This document shows, piece by piece, positions 6,294-14,988 of a stretch of 64,000 nucleotides of DNA (the first letter of the stretch is position 1; each line of letters starts with the position of its first letter). The notes below the pieces were generated by a model. That model was given only the letters and a program-made list of their open reading frames with translations, was not told the DNA's origin and searched no databases. The DNA is from WHSW01 sp033856255 (GTDB taxonomy: Bacteria; Actinomycetota; Thermoleophilia; Solirubrobacterales; 70-9). A program made the position numbers and the translations under genes. The stretch lies in NCBI GenBank assembly GCA_033856255.1, contig JAWVFH010000002.1, positions 124,001 to 188,000 of the forward strand. Reading direction: 5' to 3'.

Positions 6294-7802
6294 TCAGCAC
6301 TTGAAGCTGTCCGTCGCGCTGGAGGGCAGGCTGTCGGCGTCACCGGGCCACTCGGCCCTGACCTGGCACCTACCCTTCGGCTTGCGCTTGAGTGTCGCCG
6401 CAAATGCGCCGGCCGCATCCAGTGTCGCCGTCGCCGAACGGATCGCCTTCATCGGCGCGCCCTTCCTTTTGCTGCGCATCAGCGTCAGCTGAGCCTGACC
6501 GTGGCTCTGCGCCGGCAGTACGGTGCCGGCGACCTTGACGTGCCGGCCTTTGGCCGTTGCGCGGATCGTGGTCATGGTCGCGGCGCTGGTCGAGTCGCCT
6601 CCATCACCACCGCCCTCCGTGTCGGTGGCCGTGATCGTGATCTCCTTGAAGTCGGTGGCAGTGCCGTCGCTTACCGCGAAATGAACGGCGGGATAACTCC
6701 CTGCCTGCGTGGATCCCGGCGTCCAGGTAAATGTCCGGGTCGCCGGGTCGAACGTCGCCCCCGTAGGGAGGTTCGACGCCGAGTAGGTCAGCGTGTCGCC
6801 ATCGGGGTCGGTCGCCGACAGCGTGAACTGCAGCTGGCTGCCCTCGGCAACGGTCTTGTCTTCGATCGTGCCGAGGACGGGGGCGCGGTTGGTGTTGGCA
6901 ACCGTGATCGTGATGTCCTTGGAGTCCGTATGCACCCCGTCGGAGACCATGAAATGCACGCCGGGGTAGGTGCCCGCCTGAGCGAAGCCCGGCGTCCAGG
7001 TAAATGTCCGGGTCGCCGGGTCGAACGTCGCCCCCGTAGGGAGATTCGACGCCGAGTAGTTGAGCGTGTCGTTGGGATCGGCGTCAGTGCCCGAGACCGC
7101 GAACTGAAGCTGGCTGCCCTCGGCCGCGGCCCGGTTGCCGATCGGGGCGAGAACCGGCGTGGCGCAACCGACCTGGGCGGTGTTCGCATTGCGTGCCGCC
7201 GGCGTGCCGGCGCTGAAGTCGGCCGAGTTGTCGTCGGTATCGATGCAGCCGTTATTCCCTCGCAGCGCCGCAGTCGTGGCCGAGGTGGCGGGGGCCGCCG
7301 CGCTTCCCTCGAAGCAACCCGCCGTCCCCCATCCGACGAGATCGACGACGCCGGAAGTCGCAGGACACCCCGATCCGGTCAGGGCGGTTGTGGAGTTCGT
7401 GAGGGCCACCTTTCCGGCTAAGAAGGACATGGCGATCGTCCCGGTGGCTTGGGGGGTCGGCAGCGCCGCGCCGGTCGGCGTCGGGTCGCTTGCCTCCTGA
7501 ATCAAGTAGTAGCCGTTTGCCGGGATGCTTCCTGTCAACGGCGTCGTCTGCCAGGTCGTCCCGGTCGCTGTCGCATATTGCACAGCCCACCCGGCGAGGT
7601 TGATTGCGCTCCCGGTCAGGTTGCGCAGCTCCACGAAGTCGTTGTTGTAGGGCTCGGACACGGCTGATCCCCCGGCTCCGGCGTAGACCTGCGACATCGT
7701 TACGGTCGACGAGGGAGTGGCGCTCGCTGAGGAGGGCAGGGCCACCAGCATGAGCGCGACGCCAAGTCCTGGCCGAAACAGGCGGCGACATGTTGCTGAC
7801 AT
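6294..7802 (-). CDS. Secreted protein with lamin-tail domain and two Ig/cadherin-like repeats
   Basis: ATG 7802 gives a proper signal peptide (MSATCRRLFRPGLGVALMLV, then ALPSSASA); an in-frame TTG at 7874 that overlaps the upstream stop would add 24 residues and is an alternative start. The mature protein begins with a lamin-tail-type domain (MSQVYAGAGG, NNDFVELRNLTGSAINLAGW). Two nearly identical repeats of about 92 residues follow, each with EGSQLQF, LPTGATFDPATRTFTWTPG and VHFxVSDG, the He_PIG/putative Ig pattern. The C-terminus is a further beta module rich in Lys. It is predicted extracellular and probably binds surfaces or polymers; no catalytic motif is seen. It probably forms an operon with the FG-GAP protein upstream. 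Confidence 0.8.
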   Translation of the reverse strand: MSATCRRLFRPGLGVALMLVALPSSASATPSSTVTMSQVYAGAGGSAVSEPYNNDFVELRNLTGSAINLAGWAVQYATATGTTWQTTPLTGSIPANGYYLIQEASDPTPTGAALPTPQATGTIAMSFLAGKVALTNSTTALTGSGCPATSGVVDLVGWGTAGCFEGSAAAPATSATTAALRGNNGCIDTDDNSADFSAGTPAARNANTAQVGCATPVLAPIGNRAAAEGSQLQFAVSGTDADPNDTLNYSASNLPTGATFDPATRTFTWTPGFAQAGTYPGVHFMVSDGVHTDSKDITITVANTNRAPVLGTIEDKTVAEGSQLQFTLSATDPDGDTLTYSASNLPTGATFDPATRTFTWTPGSTQAGSYPAVHFAVSDGTATDFKEITITATDTEGGGDGGDSTSAATMTTIRATAKGRHVKVAGTVLPAQSHGQAQLTLMRSKRKGAPMKAIRSATATLDAAGAFAATLKRKPKGRCQVRAEWPGDADSLPSSATDSFKC

Positions 7803-7870
7803 CGACCGTGAAGCTAAACCCGGCGGACGCCGCCGACATTGACAGAAATGACGAGATGTCGCGACCGGGG

Positions 7871-10252
7871 TCAACGGCTGCGGGGCCCGAGGCTGAACAC
7901 CGCGTCGACGGCGGCCCCCTCGTCAAGCTCGGTTCCGGCGGGCTGTGTGAGCTTGATCAGCTTTCGGCGCGCGACCTTACGGCTGTGGGCCTTGGTGACC
8001 TTTCCCAGCTCGCAGCCGGCCTCCTCGAGGGCGTGTTTCGTGGCGCCCCTCGAGGCGCCGGGCGAGATTTTCGGAACGACACAGTGAGGCTGGGGCGGCG
8101 GCGGGGGACGGTTGTCGACCGCATCGCAGGCGTCTCCGAGCCCGTCGCCGTCGACGTCCGCCTGGCCGGCATTTGCGACCAGATCGCAGCTGTCGTCTCG
8201 ATCGGCGATCCCGTCGTTGTCTGAGTCCGGGTCGCAGGCGTCGCCGCGGGCGTCGCCGTCGGCGTTTTCTTGGCCGGGGTTGGGGTCGAGGCGACAGTTG
8301 TCGGTCGCGTCGGCAACGCCGTCGTTGTCGTCGTCGAAATCGCAGGCGTCTCCGGCGCCGTCTGAGTCTGCATCCGACTGATCGGCTGCAGCAAGCGCCG
8401 GGCAGTTGTCGCTCGCGTCAGCGACGCCGTCGCCGTCGTCGTCGGCATCTTCGGCTGCCTTGCAGCCGTCGCCGTCGAGGTCGCCGCCGGGACCAATGAC
8501 TCCACGGGGGCAGGTGTCTGCACCGTCGAGGACGCCGTCGTCGTCATCATCGGGGTCCTCGGCGCTCTTGCAGCCATCACTGTCGATGTCGTCGCCGGGA
8601 CCCGTGGCGCCCAGCGGGCAGGCGTCCGACCCATCGTTTCGACCGTCGTCGTCGTCGTCGGCGTCGCACGCGTTCCCCTGCCCGTCCGCGTCCAGGTTTT
8701 CCTGACCCGGGTTGGCGGCATCCGGGCAGTTGTCGCGGTCATCGACGAGCAGGTCCGCGTCGCGGTCGAACCCGAAGACGTAGGCGGCACCGCTCTTATT
8801 TGCGCCATTGTCGGCCTGATTACCGTTTACCCCGGTCGCGCTGCTGCCCTCCCAGTCAGCGCCGATCACGATCGTGTCGCCGGAGATCCCCACCCGGCCG
8901 AACTCGTCGGTGGCTTCAGCATTCGAAGCCTTGAGGTATGCCTGCTGGGTCCACGCGCTGCCGCTGCGGGTGAAGACGTAGGCGGCGCCGGCGTTACTGG
9001 CGCTGTTGTCGGCCTGGTTTCCGTTCACCCCGGTCGCACTGCTGTCCTCGCCAAGGGCGCCGATCACGAGCGTGTCGCCGGAGAGTCCCACCGAGATGCC
9101 GAAAAAGTCACTGGCCCCGGTATTCGACGCTTTTAAGTAGGCCTGCTGGGTCCAGGTGCTGCCGTTACGGGCAAAGACATAGGCCGCCCCGCTGTCGGTT
9201 GCGCCATTGCTTGTCTGATCGCCCTGGGCCCCTGTGGCGCTGCTGTCCTCTCGCCAGCCAGCGATCACCACCGTGTCGCCGGAGATCGCCACCGGGCCGA
9301 TAACGTCATTGGCCCCGGTGTTCGAGGCCTTGAGATAGGCCTGCTGGGCCCAGGCGCTGGCGGTGCGCGTGAAGACGTAGGCGGCGCCGGCGTTACTGGC
9401 GCTGTTGTCGGCCTGGTTTCCGTTCACCCCGGTCGCACTGCTGTCCTCGCCGAAAGCGCCGATCACCACCGTGTCGCCGGAGATCGCCGTCGAGTAGCCG
9501 AGTTCGTCGGCGGCCCCGGTGTTCGAGGCCTTGAGATAGGCCTGCTGGGCCCAGGTGCTTCCGCTGCGGGTGAAGACGTAGGCGGCCCCGCTGTCTGCCG
9601 CGGTGTTGTCGGCCTGGTTGCCGTTCACCCCGGTCGCATTGCTGTCCTCGAGGACAGCGCTGATCACTACCGTGTCGCCGGAGATCGCCACCGAGCTGCC
9701 GAAAGAGTCGCCGGGCGCGGCATTCGAGGCCTTGAGATAGGCCTGCTGGGCCCAGGTGGTGCCGCTGCGGGTAAAGACGTAGGCGGCGCCACTGAACGAC
9801 GCGGTGTTGTCGGCCTGGTTGCCGTTGACCCCGGTCGCACTGCTGTCCTCGCCGGGAGCGCCGACCACGATCGTGTCGCCGGAGATCGCCACCGAGCTGC
9901 CGAAGAAGTCGCTGGCTCCGGTATTCGAGGCTTTCAGATAGGCCTGCTGGGTCCAGGTGCTGCCGCTGCGGACATAGACGTATGCCGCTCCGCTGTCCGG
10001 GGCGCCGTCGCTGAACATCCTTCCGTTGACCCCGGTCGCGTCGCTGTCCTCATTCGGACCACCGATCACCATCGTGTTGCCGGAGATCGCGACCGTCGAG
10101 CCGAATAGCGCGCCATCGCTCTCCGGATTCGACGCCTTGACGTAGGACAGCTGCGCCGGCGGCGCCGCCGCGCCGGCGGCGGGGAACGCCAGAACCGCGA
10201 CCAGGGCGGCCAACGCGCACGCCTCGCCGCGGATCTTGATCGTCGAGCTCAT
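7871..10252 (-). CDS. Secreted FG-GAP seven-repeat protein with thrombospondin-3-like Ca-binding repeats and a C-terminal PASTA domain
   Basis: About 793 residues from ATG 10252, which is followed by a signal peptide (ALAALVAVLAFPAAGAAA); a longer in-frame start at 10309 lacks support. Residues 36-500 hold seven copies of a 66-67-residue unit (QAYLKASN...FGSSVAISGDT...SGAAYVFTRSG), the number expected for a seven-bladed propeller. Next are about six Asp-rich repeats of the DxDxDGxxDxxDNCP type, which bind calcium in thrombospondin type 3 modules. A PASTA-like end follows (KHALEEAGCELGKV, LIKLTQPAGTELDEGAAV). It is predicted extracellular, and a cell-wall or adhesive role is plausible because PASTA modules often bind peptidoglycan. 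Confidence 0.88.
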   Translation of the reverse strand: MSSTIKIRGEACALAALVAVLAFPAAGAAAPPAQLSYVKASNPESDGALFGSTVAISGNTMVIGGPNEDSDATGVNGRMFSDGAPDSGAAYVYVRSGSTWTQQAYLKASNTGASDFFGSSVAISGDTIVVGAPGEDSSATGVNGNQADNTASFSGAAYVFTRSGTTWAQQAYLKASNAAPGDSFGSSVAISGDTVVISAVLEDSNATGVNGNQADNTAADSGAAYVFTRSGSTWAQQAYLKASNTGAADELGYSTAISGDTVVIGAFGEDSSATGVNGNQADNSASNAGAAYVFTRTASAWAQQAYLKASNTGANDVIGPVAISGDTVVIAGWREDSSATGAQGDQTSNGATDSGAAYVFARNGSTWTQQAYLKASNTGASDFFGISVGLSGDTLVIGALGEDSSATGVNGNQADNSASNAGAAYVFTRSGSAWTQQAYLKASNAEATDEFGRVGISGDTIVIGADWEGSSATGVNGNQADNGANKSGAAYVFGFDRDADLLVDDRDNCPDAANPGQENLDADGQGNACDADDDDDGRNDGSDACPLGATGPGDDIDSDGCKSAEDPDDDDDGVLDGADTCPRGVIGPGGDLDGDGCKAAEDADDDGDGVADASDNCPALAAADQSDADSDGAGDACDFDDDNDGVADATDNCRLDPNPGQENADGDARGDACDPDSDNDGIADRDDSCDLVANAGQADVDGDGLGDACDAVDNRPPPPPQPHCVVPKISPGASRGATKHALEEAGCELGKVTKAHSRKVARRKLIKLTQPAGTELDEGAAVDAVFSLGPRSR
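8767..10147 (-). repeat. Seven tandem ~200-bp coding repeats (FG-GAP units)
   Basis: Within the propeller part of the gene at 7871-10252 the DNA repeats about every 201 bases, visible as recurring 'gaggtaggcctgctgggtcca'-type segments near 9140, 9340, 9535, 9735 and 9940. The inner units are most alike at DNA level, which implies recent duplication or gene conversion. Such an array can change copy number by recombination. Confidence 0.85.
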
Positions 10253-10265
10253 CGTGGGGTCGGGC

Positions 10266-10547
10266 TCAGTCCGGGAAGTCGCCGGGCGTGATGTCGGCGG
10301 CGATCTCATAGATGTGGGTCACCATGTGGCTGCCCAGCTGGTCCGCGTGCTCGCGGATGCGATCCGGGTTCGGGGCGTCGTAGACGCAGAAGCTCTTGAT
10401 CCCCGTCTCGTCGCTGACGACGTGGCTGTGCTCCCACGCCAGGTCCGGGAAGTGGTCGGCGGCGATCTTCTTCGAGCGCGCCCCGACGTTCTCCATGTCG
10501 TCGTGGACCGCCTCGTCGTAGACCCGTTCGATTACGTAGCGCGGCAT
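10266..10547 (-). CDS. DUF4242 (SCO4226-type nickel-binding fold) small protein, copy 1
   Basis: ATG 10547 is preceded by AAGGAGGAG on the minus strand, which fixes the start; a longer frame to 10595 has no such site. The 93-residue product begins MPRYVIERVYDEA and contains HSHVVSDETGIKSFCVYDAP and IREHADQLG, the ferredoxin-like dimeric alpha-beta fold of DUF4242. A second member lies at 17999-18292. It is divergent from the cyclase-AAA gene at 10656, and the intergenic region carries a motif shared with the second copy. Cytosolic; function unknown, with metal binding known for a Streptomyces member. Confidence 0.8.
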   Translation of the reverse strand: MPRYVIERVYDEAVHDDMENVGARSKKIAADHFPDLAWEHSHVVSDETGIKSFCVYDAPNPDRIREHADQLGSHMVTHIYEIAADITPGDFPD

Positions 10548-10601
10548 TACTCCTCCTTCGTCGTGGTCAATACGGCGAACGTACGCGCGGAGCAATCGCC
10601 A

Positions 10602-10620
10602 AACATCGTCAGAAATACCG
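10602..10620 (-). promoter_or_regulatory. Candidate operator shared by both DUF4242 genes (copy 1)
   Basis: On the plus strand this is ACATCGTCAGAAATACCGA. The same element, ACATCGGCATTAATACCGG, occurs at 18351-18369. Both lie 54-59 bases upstream of a DUF4242 start codon and in the same orientation relative to it. The sequences agree at 15 of the first 18 bases. This copy also sits in front of the divergent cyclase-AAA gene, so it may control both. Confidence 0.45.
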
Positions 10621-10655
10621 ATCTTTCGCGGGCCGGACCGCCCTAGGTTCTCGGT

Positions 10656-12767
10656 ATGGCCACTATCGAGCTGGCGTCGATCCTGATCACCGACCTCGTC
10701 GGGTCCACCGGACTCGAGTCACGCGTGGGGCCGGCCCGCGCCGACGAGCTGCGACGGGAGCATTTCGGCGTCCTGCGCAGCGCGGTCAAGGCTTGCGGGG
10801 GGCAGGAGGTCAAGAACACGGGCGACGGGCTGATGGTGGCGTTCACGAGCCCGTCGAGCGCGGTCGAGTGCGGCGCGCAGATCCAGCAGCTGATTGAACG
10901 GCGCAACCGGGAGACCGACGACCAGCTTCATGTGCGCGTCGGGATCTCCGCCGGAGAGTCGACGGTCGAGGGCGGTGACTACTTCGGCATGCCCTCGATC
11001 GAGGCGGCACGCCTCTGTGACAAGGCCCCGAGCGACGGGATCCTCGTGTCCGCCGCCGCGAAGATGCTGGTGGGACGGCGCGACGAGCTCACCTTCACGT
11101 CCGTCGGAACGCTCGACCTGAAGGGCATTCGGGAGCCCGCCGAGGCGTTCGAGGTCAAGTGGATTCCGCTGGGCACCGAAGAGGTCGTTGGCGGATCGGC
11201 GTTGCCGGCGGTGTTGCGCTCGGTTCCCCAGATCGGCTACGTCGGCCGGGTCCAAGAGTGTGAGCGGCTGCAGCGCACCGCATCGGCAATGCGCGCACGA
11301 GAGCGGCGGGTCGTCCTCATCTCCGGGGAGCCGGGGGTCGGCAAGACCAGACTCGCGGCGCACACGGCGCTGGAGAACCACAACGCGGGGTTCACGATCT
11401 GCTGGGGCGCGGCCGCCGAGGATCTGGGCGCCCCGTACGGACCGTGGATCCAGGCCCTGTCTCACTACGTCGAGCACGCTCCGGAGGACGTGCTCGCGGC
11501 GCACGTAGAGGCTCAGGGCGGCGAGCTGGGGCGGCTCCTGCGTGAACCGTTGGCGAGGAGGGTCGGCCCGGCACCGCCACCGCAGCAGGCAGACCCGCAG
11601 ACGGGTCGCTTCCTGCTGTTCGAAGCGGTTGCCGGGCTCCTCCAGCTCGCGTCGGTTCGCAGCCCGGTGCTGCTCGTGCTCGACGACCTGCACTGGGCGG
11701 ATCCGGAGACTCTCGCGCTGCTCAAGCACGTCGCGGGCGCGACGTGCGATTCCGCCTTGATGATTCTGGGGCTCTATCGGGAGTCCGATCTCGAACGGGG
11801 TCATCCACTGGCCGACGTGGTGGCGGACCTGCAGCGGCTGGACGGCGTCGAGCGGTGCAGGCTGCGGGGGCTCGACACCGATGAGGTCGCGGAGGTGGTT
11901 TCCGCCGTCGCGGGGCTGGAGATGGACGCCGCCGGTCGCAGGCTCGCAAGCGAGGTCGCCCAAGAGACCGAGGGAAACCCGTTCTTCGTCGCCGAGCTGC
12001 TTCGCCATCTGAGCGAGTCGGGCGCGATCGCCACGGGGCCTGACGGGCGCCGCGAGCTGACCGCCCCGATCACGGACCTGGGTCTGCCGAGCAGCGTCCG
12101 CGACGTCGTGTCCCGCCGCGTGGCGCGACTCGGCGACGCCCTGGAGCACACCCTCACCGTTGCGGCCGTGATCGGCCGGACGTTCGACGTCGAGCTGCTC
12201 GAGCTGCTTGTCGACGGGAACGAGGATGACTTGCTGGTCGCCCTCGAGGAAGCGCTCAACGCATCGGTCCTGGTTGAGTCGCCGGACCGCGTCGGGCGCT
12301 TCAGGTTCGCCCACGCCCTGATCACCCGAGCGCTCTACGACGCGCTTGGCGCGACCCGGCGCGCCCGCCTTCATCGGCGCGTCGCCGAGGCGCTCGAGCA
12401 ACTTTCGAGCATCGAGCGCGGCGAACGACTGGTGGCGGAGCTCCTCGAGGAAACGGCGGGCTCACTGGGGGGTTCGGCCGCGGTCCTCTCCTATCACTGG
12501 CGCAGGGCGGGCGACTCACAGCGGGCGGCGGACTACCTGCTCGAGGCCGCCGGGCGGGCGGAGCGCGAGGGCGCGCAGGCGGAGACGGTGGCGCTCTTGA
12601 ACCAGGCCCTCGAGCTCATCCCGAAGGACGACGCGGACCGCCTCCGCCAGGTGAACCTGCGACGCGCGGTCGCTTACGCGCGGTATTCGCACACCGTCGG
12701 GGGCGAGGGGTCCGACCTTGCCCATGCTCGCCGGGCTGGCGGAGGGCACTCGCATGAGCACGGTTGA
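10656..12767 (+). CDS. Class III cyclase-domain / AAA ATPase regulator
   Basis: 703 residues. Residues 5-175 are a class III nucleotide cyclase domain: D13 (ILITDLVGST), K53 and D57 (VKNTGDGLMVAF). However, the usual VNxAARL element reads SIEAARL, losing the transition-state Asn, so activity may be low or absent, as in many cyclase-AAA regulators of mycobacteria. An AAA_16-type STAND ATPase follows: Walker A GEPGVGKTR (about 229), Walker B VLLVLDDLHWAD (about 343), then helical repeats to the C-terminus. No DNA-binding domain is seen. The 3' end overlaps the FHA-ABC gene, indicating one transcript. Probably a signal-integration ATPase. Confidence 0.85.
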   Translation: MATIELASILITDLVGSTGLESRVGPARADELRREHFGVLRSAVKACGGQEVKNTGDGLMVAFTSPSSAVECGAQIQQLIERRNRETDDQLHVRVGISAGESTVEGGDYFGMPSIEAARLCDKAPSDGILVSAAAKMLVGRRDELTFTSVGTLDLKGIREPAEAFEVKWIPLGTEEVVGGSALPAVLRSVPQIGYVGRVQECERLQRTASAMRARERRVVLISGEPGVGKTRLAAHTALENHNAGFTICWGAAAEDLGAPYGPWIQALSHYVEHAPEDVLAAHVEAQGGELGRLLREPLARRVGPAPPPQQADPQTGRFLLFEAVAGLLQLASVRSPVLLVLDDLHWADPETLALLKHVAGATCDSALMILGLYRESDLERGHPLADVVADLQRLDGVERCRLRGLDTDEVAEVVSAVAGLEMDAAGRRLASEVAQETEGNPFFVAELLRHLSESGAIATGPDGRRELTAPITDLGLPSSVRDVVSRRVARLGDALEHTLTVAAVIGRTFDVELLELLVDGNEDDLLVALEEALNASVLVESPDRVGRFRFAHALITRALYDALGATRRARLHRRVAEALEQLSSIERGERLVAELLEETAGSLGGSAAVLSYHWRRAGDSQRAADYLLEAAGRAEREGAQAETVALLNQALELIPKDDADRLRQVNLRRAVAYARYSHTVGGEGSDLAHARRAGGGHSHEHG

Positions 12768-14988
12768 GCTGCTTCACGCCGGGGGGCGCGCCGAGCTCGG
12801 CGACGAGCTGAGGCTGGGGAGCGCCGGCGACAACGACGTGGTCCTTGCCGACGAGCGCGCGTCGCGACATCACGCCCGCATCCGCCGCGACAACGGAGAC
12901 TTCACGATCGACGATCTCGGCTCTCGGCACGGCACCTACGTGAACGGCGAGCGGCTCGGCACCGGAGGCCGGGTGCTCGCGCCCGGGGACTCGATCGAGA
13001 TCGGCGACCAGAGGCTGCGCTTCCTCGGCGGCCAGGAGACGAGGGTTCCGTCGGGCGAGCTGCCCTCGATCTTCGGCGGGATTCAGCCCGTGGTCTTCGG
13101 GGGCGAGCGCCTGTCGATCGGCCGGGATCCCGCCAACGACGTCGTGCTCGCCGATCCGAACGTCTCGCGCTTCCACGCCGAGCTGGTGTGCGACGGCGAC
13201 GCCTTCGAGCTGACCGACCTGGGGTCACGCAACGGGACGCGGCTCGACGGGGAGCCGGTCACGACGCGCACGGTCGACAAGGGGAGCGAGATCGGTATCG
13301 GGCCGTACCGCCTCGTCTTCGACGGCGCGTCGTTACTCGCGCGTGACGACCACGGAGCGCTGCGCCTGGATGCGAGGGAAGTCGCCGTGTCGGTCGGCGA
13401 CAAGCGCATCCTCGAGCCCACGTCGCTCTCGATCGAGCCCGGGGAGCTCGTCGCGATCATCGGCGAGAGCGGCGCGGGAAAGTCCACGCTGCTGAGAGCG
13501 CTCGCCGGAGTGACGCCACCGTCGCGGGGGAGGGTCACGCTCAACGGCGAGGACCTGCTCGGTCGATTGACGGACGTCGGCTATGTGCCGCAGGACGACA
13601 TCGTCCATGCCCTGCTGACGGTTCGCGAGGCGCTCGCCTACGCCGCCCGCCTGCGCCTGCCGGAGGATGTCTCCGGCGAGGAGGTGGACGCGGCGGTCGC
13701 GCGCGTGCTCGGGGAGCTGTCGCTCGCTGAGCACGCCGAGACGATGATCGGATCGTTGTCGGGCGGCCAGCGTAAGCGGACCGGCGTCGCGACCGAGCTC
13801 CTCAACCGCCCGAGTGTGCTGTTCCTCGATGAGCCGACGACGGGCCTGGATCCAGGGCTCGAGACCCAGCTGATGACGTTGTTCCGCGAGTTGTCGCGGG
13901 CGGGGCGGGCGATCGCGATCGTCACCCACGCGACCAAGAACCTCGAGCTGTGCGACCGGGTCGTGGTCATGGGCCGCGGGGGAGTGCTCACGTTCGACGG
14001 TCCGCCCTCGGCGGCCAAGGAGTTCTTCGGCGTCGGCGACTACGACGGCATCTACACGGCGCTGCCGGACCGGGAGCCGCGGGAATGGCGAACGGGGTTC
14101 GAGGCGACGCGATCGGGGCCCGGGGCCATAGCGCTCCCGCCGGAGCATGTGGCGGTGGACCGCCGCCGGCGGGCCCACCTGCTGCCCCAGCTGCGAGTTC
14201 TCACGGGCCGGTACCTGCGACTCTTCCTACGCGACCGGCGCAATCTGCTGCTGCTCCTCGGCCAGGCGCCGGTGCTCGCGCTGTTCGGCGTCGCGCTGTT
14301 CGAGAGCGGGATCCTCGACCGCGGCGGCGGCAACGGCGGTGACGCGGTCAACATGCTCTTCCTGATGGCGATCACCGTGATCTGGCTCGGTGCCATCGAT
14401 GCCGCCCCGGAGATCGTCAAGGAACGCGCCGTCGTCGAACGCGAGTTCGCCGTCGGAGCTCGCGTGAGCGCCTATCTGGCGTCGAAGCTCATCGTCCTCA
14501 TCGGGCTCGTCGCCGTGCAGACACTGCTGTACGCGGGCGTGCTCCTGGCGTTCCGGCCGTTGGACTCCTCGCTCACCGCCTACGCGACGGTCCTCGGGCT
14601 GCTCGTCGCCACCGGGATCGCCTCGGTGACGATGGGTTTGCTCGTTTCGGCGCTGGTCCGAACACAGGATCAGGCGATGAGCTTGATCCCGCTGGCCGTG
14701 ATCCCGCAGCTGCTCTTCGCCGGAGCGATTGTCCCGCTCGACCGGATGGCCGAGCCCGCCCGGATCCTCGCCGAGGCGATCTTTGCCCAATGGGCGCTGG
14801 CGGGCATCGGCACCGCCGTCGACATGAGCTCCCGCCTCGCGAGCGACCCCGAGTTCGCGAACGTGAACCGGTTCGGCGACCACTTCTTCGACCTTGCGGC
14901 GGGACCGGCGTTCGCGGTTCAGGGCGGCTTCGCGGTCGTCTTTCTCAGCGCCACCGCGTTGATGTTGCGCCGCAGTCTTCGCCCCTAG
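12754..14988 (+). CDS. FHA-FHA-ABC transporter (ABCG-like half-transporter, Rv1747-like)
   Basis: 744 residues from ATG 12754 (GGAGGG upstream); upstream in-frame starts at 12718 and 12724 lie within the previous gene and lack a ribosome site. Two forkhead-associated domains come first (LADERASRHHARI, GSRHGTYVNGERL; then IGRDPANDVV, VSRFHAELV, GSRNGTRLDG), so both phosphothreonine-binding loops look intact. The ABC domain has Walker A GESGAGKST, signature LSGGQRKRTGV and Walker B VLFLDEPTTGLDP. About six membrane helices of ABC-2 type complete the protein. This is the order of mycobacterial Rv1747, an exporter governed by Ser/Thr kinase PknF. A kinase gene sits immediately downstream on the other strand, making kinase-FHA regulation likely. 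Confidence 0.9.
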   Translation: MSTVELLHAGGRAELGDELRLGSAGDNDVVLADERASRHHARIRRDNGDFTIDDLGSRHGTYVNGERLGTGGRVLAPGDSIEIGDQRLRFLGGQETRVPSGELPSIFGGIQPVVFGGERLSIGRDPANDVVLADPNVSRFHAELVCDGDAFELTDLGSRNGTRLDGEPVTTRTVDKGSEIGIGPYRLVFDGASLLARDDHGALRLDAREVAVSVGDKRILEPTSLSIEPGELVAIIGESGAGKSTLLRALAGVTPPSRGRVTLNGEDLLGRLTDVGYVPQDDIVHALLTVREALAYAARLRLPEDVSGEEVDAAVARVLGELSLAEHAETMIGSLSGGQRKRTGVATELLNRPSVLFLDEPTTGLDPGLETQLMTLFRELSRAGRAIAIVTHATKNLELCDRVVVMGRGGVLTFDGPPSAAKEFFGVGDYDGIYTALPDREPREWRTGFEATRSGPGAIALPPEHVAVDRRRRAHLLPQLRVLTGRYLRLFLRDRRNLLLLLGQAPVLALFGVALFESGILDRGGGNGGDAVNMLFLMAITVIWLGAIDAAPEIVKERAVVEREFAVGARVSAYLASKLIVLIGLVAVQTLLYAGVLLAFRPLDSSLTAYATVLGLLVATGIASVTMGLLVSALVRTQDQAMSLIPLAVIPQLLFAGAIVPLDRMAEPARILAEAIFAQWALAGIGTAVDMSSRLASDPEFANVNRFGDHFFDLAAGPAFAVQGGFAVVFLSATALMLRRSLRP

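Noticed and set aside
8100..8766. Apparent short tandem repeats (gtcgtc/gacgac) suggestive of a microsatellite or CRISPR-like array
   Set aside because: They encode the Asp-rich calcium-binding repeats of the FG-GAP protein; no spacer structure exists.
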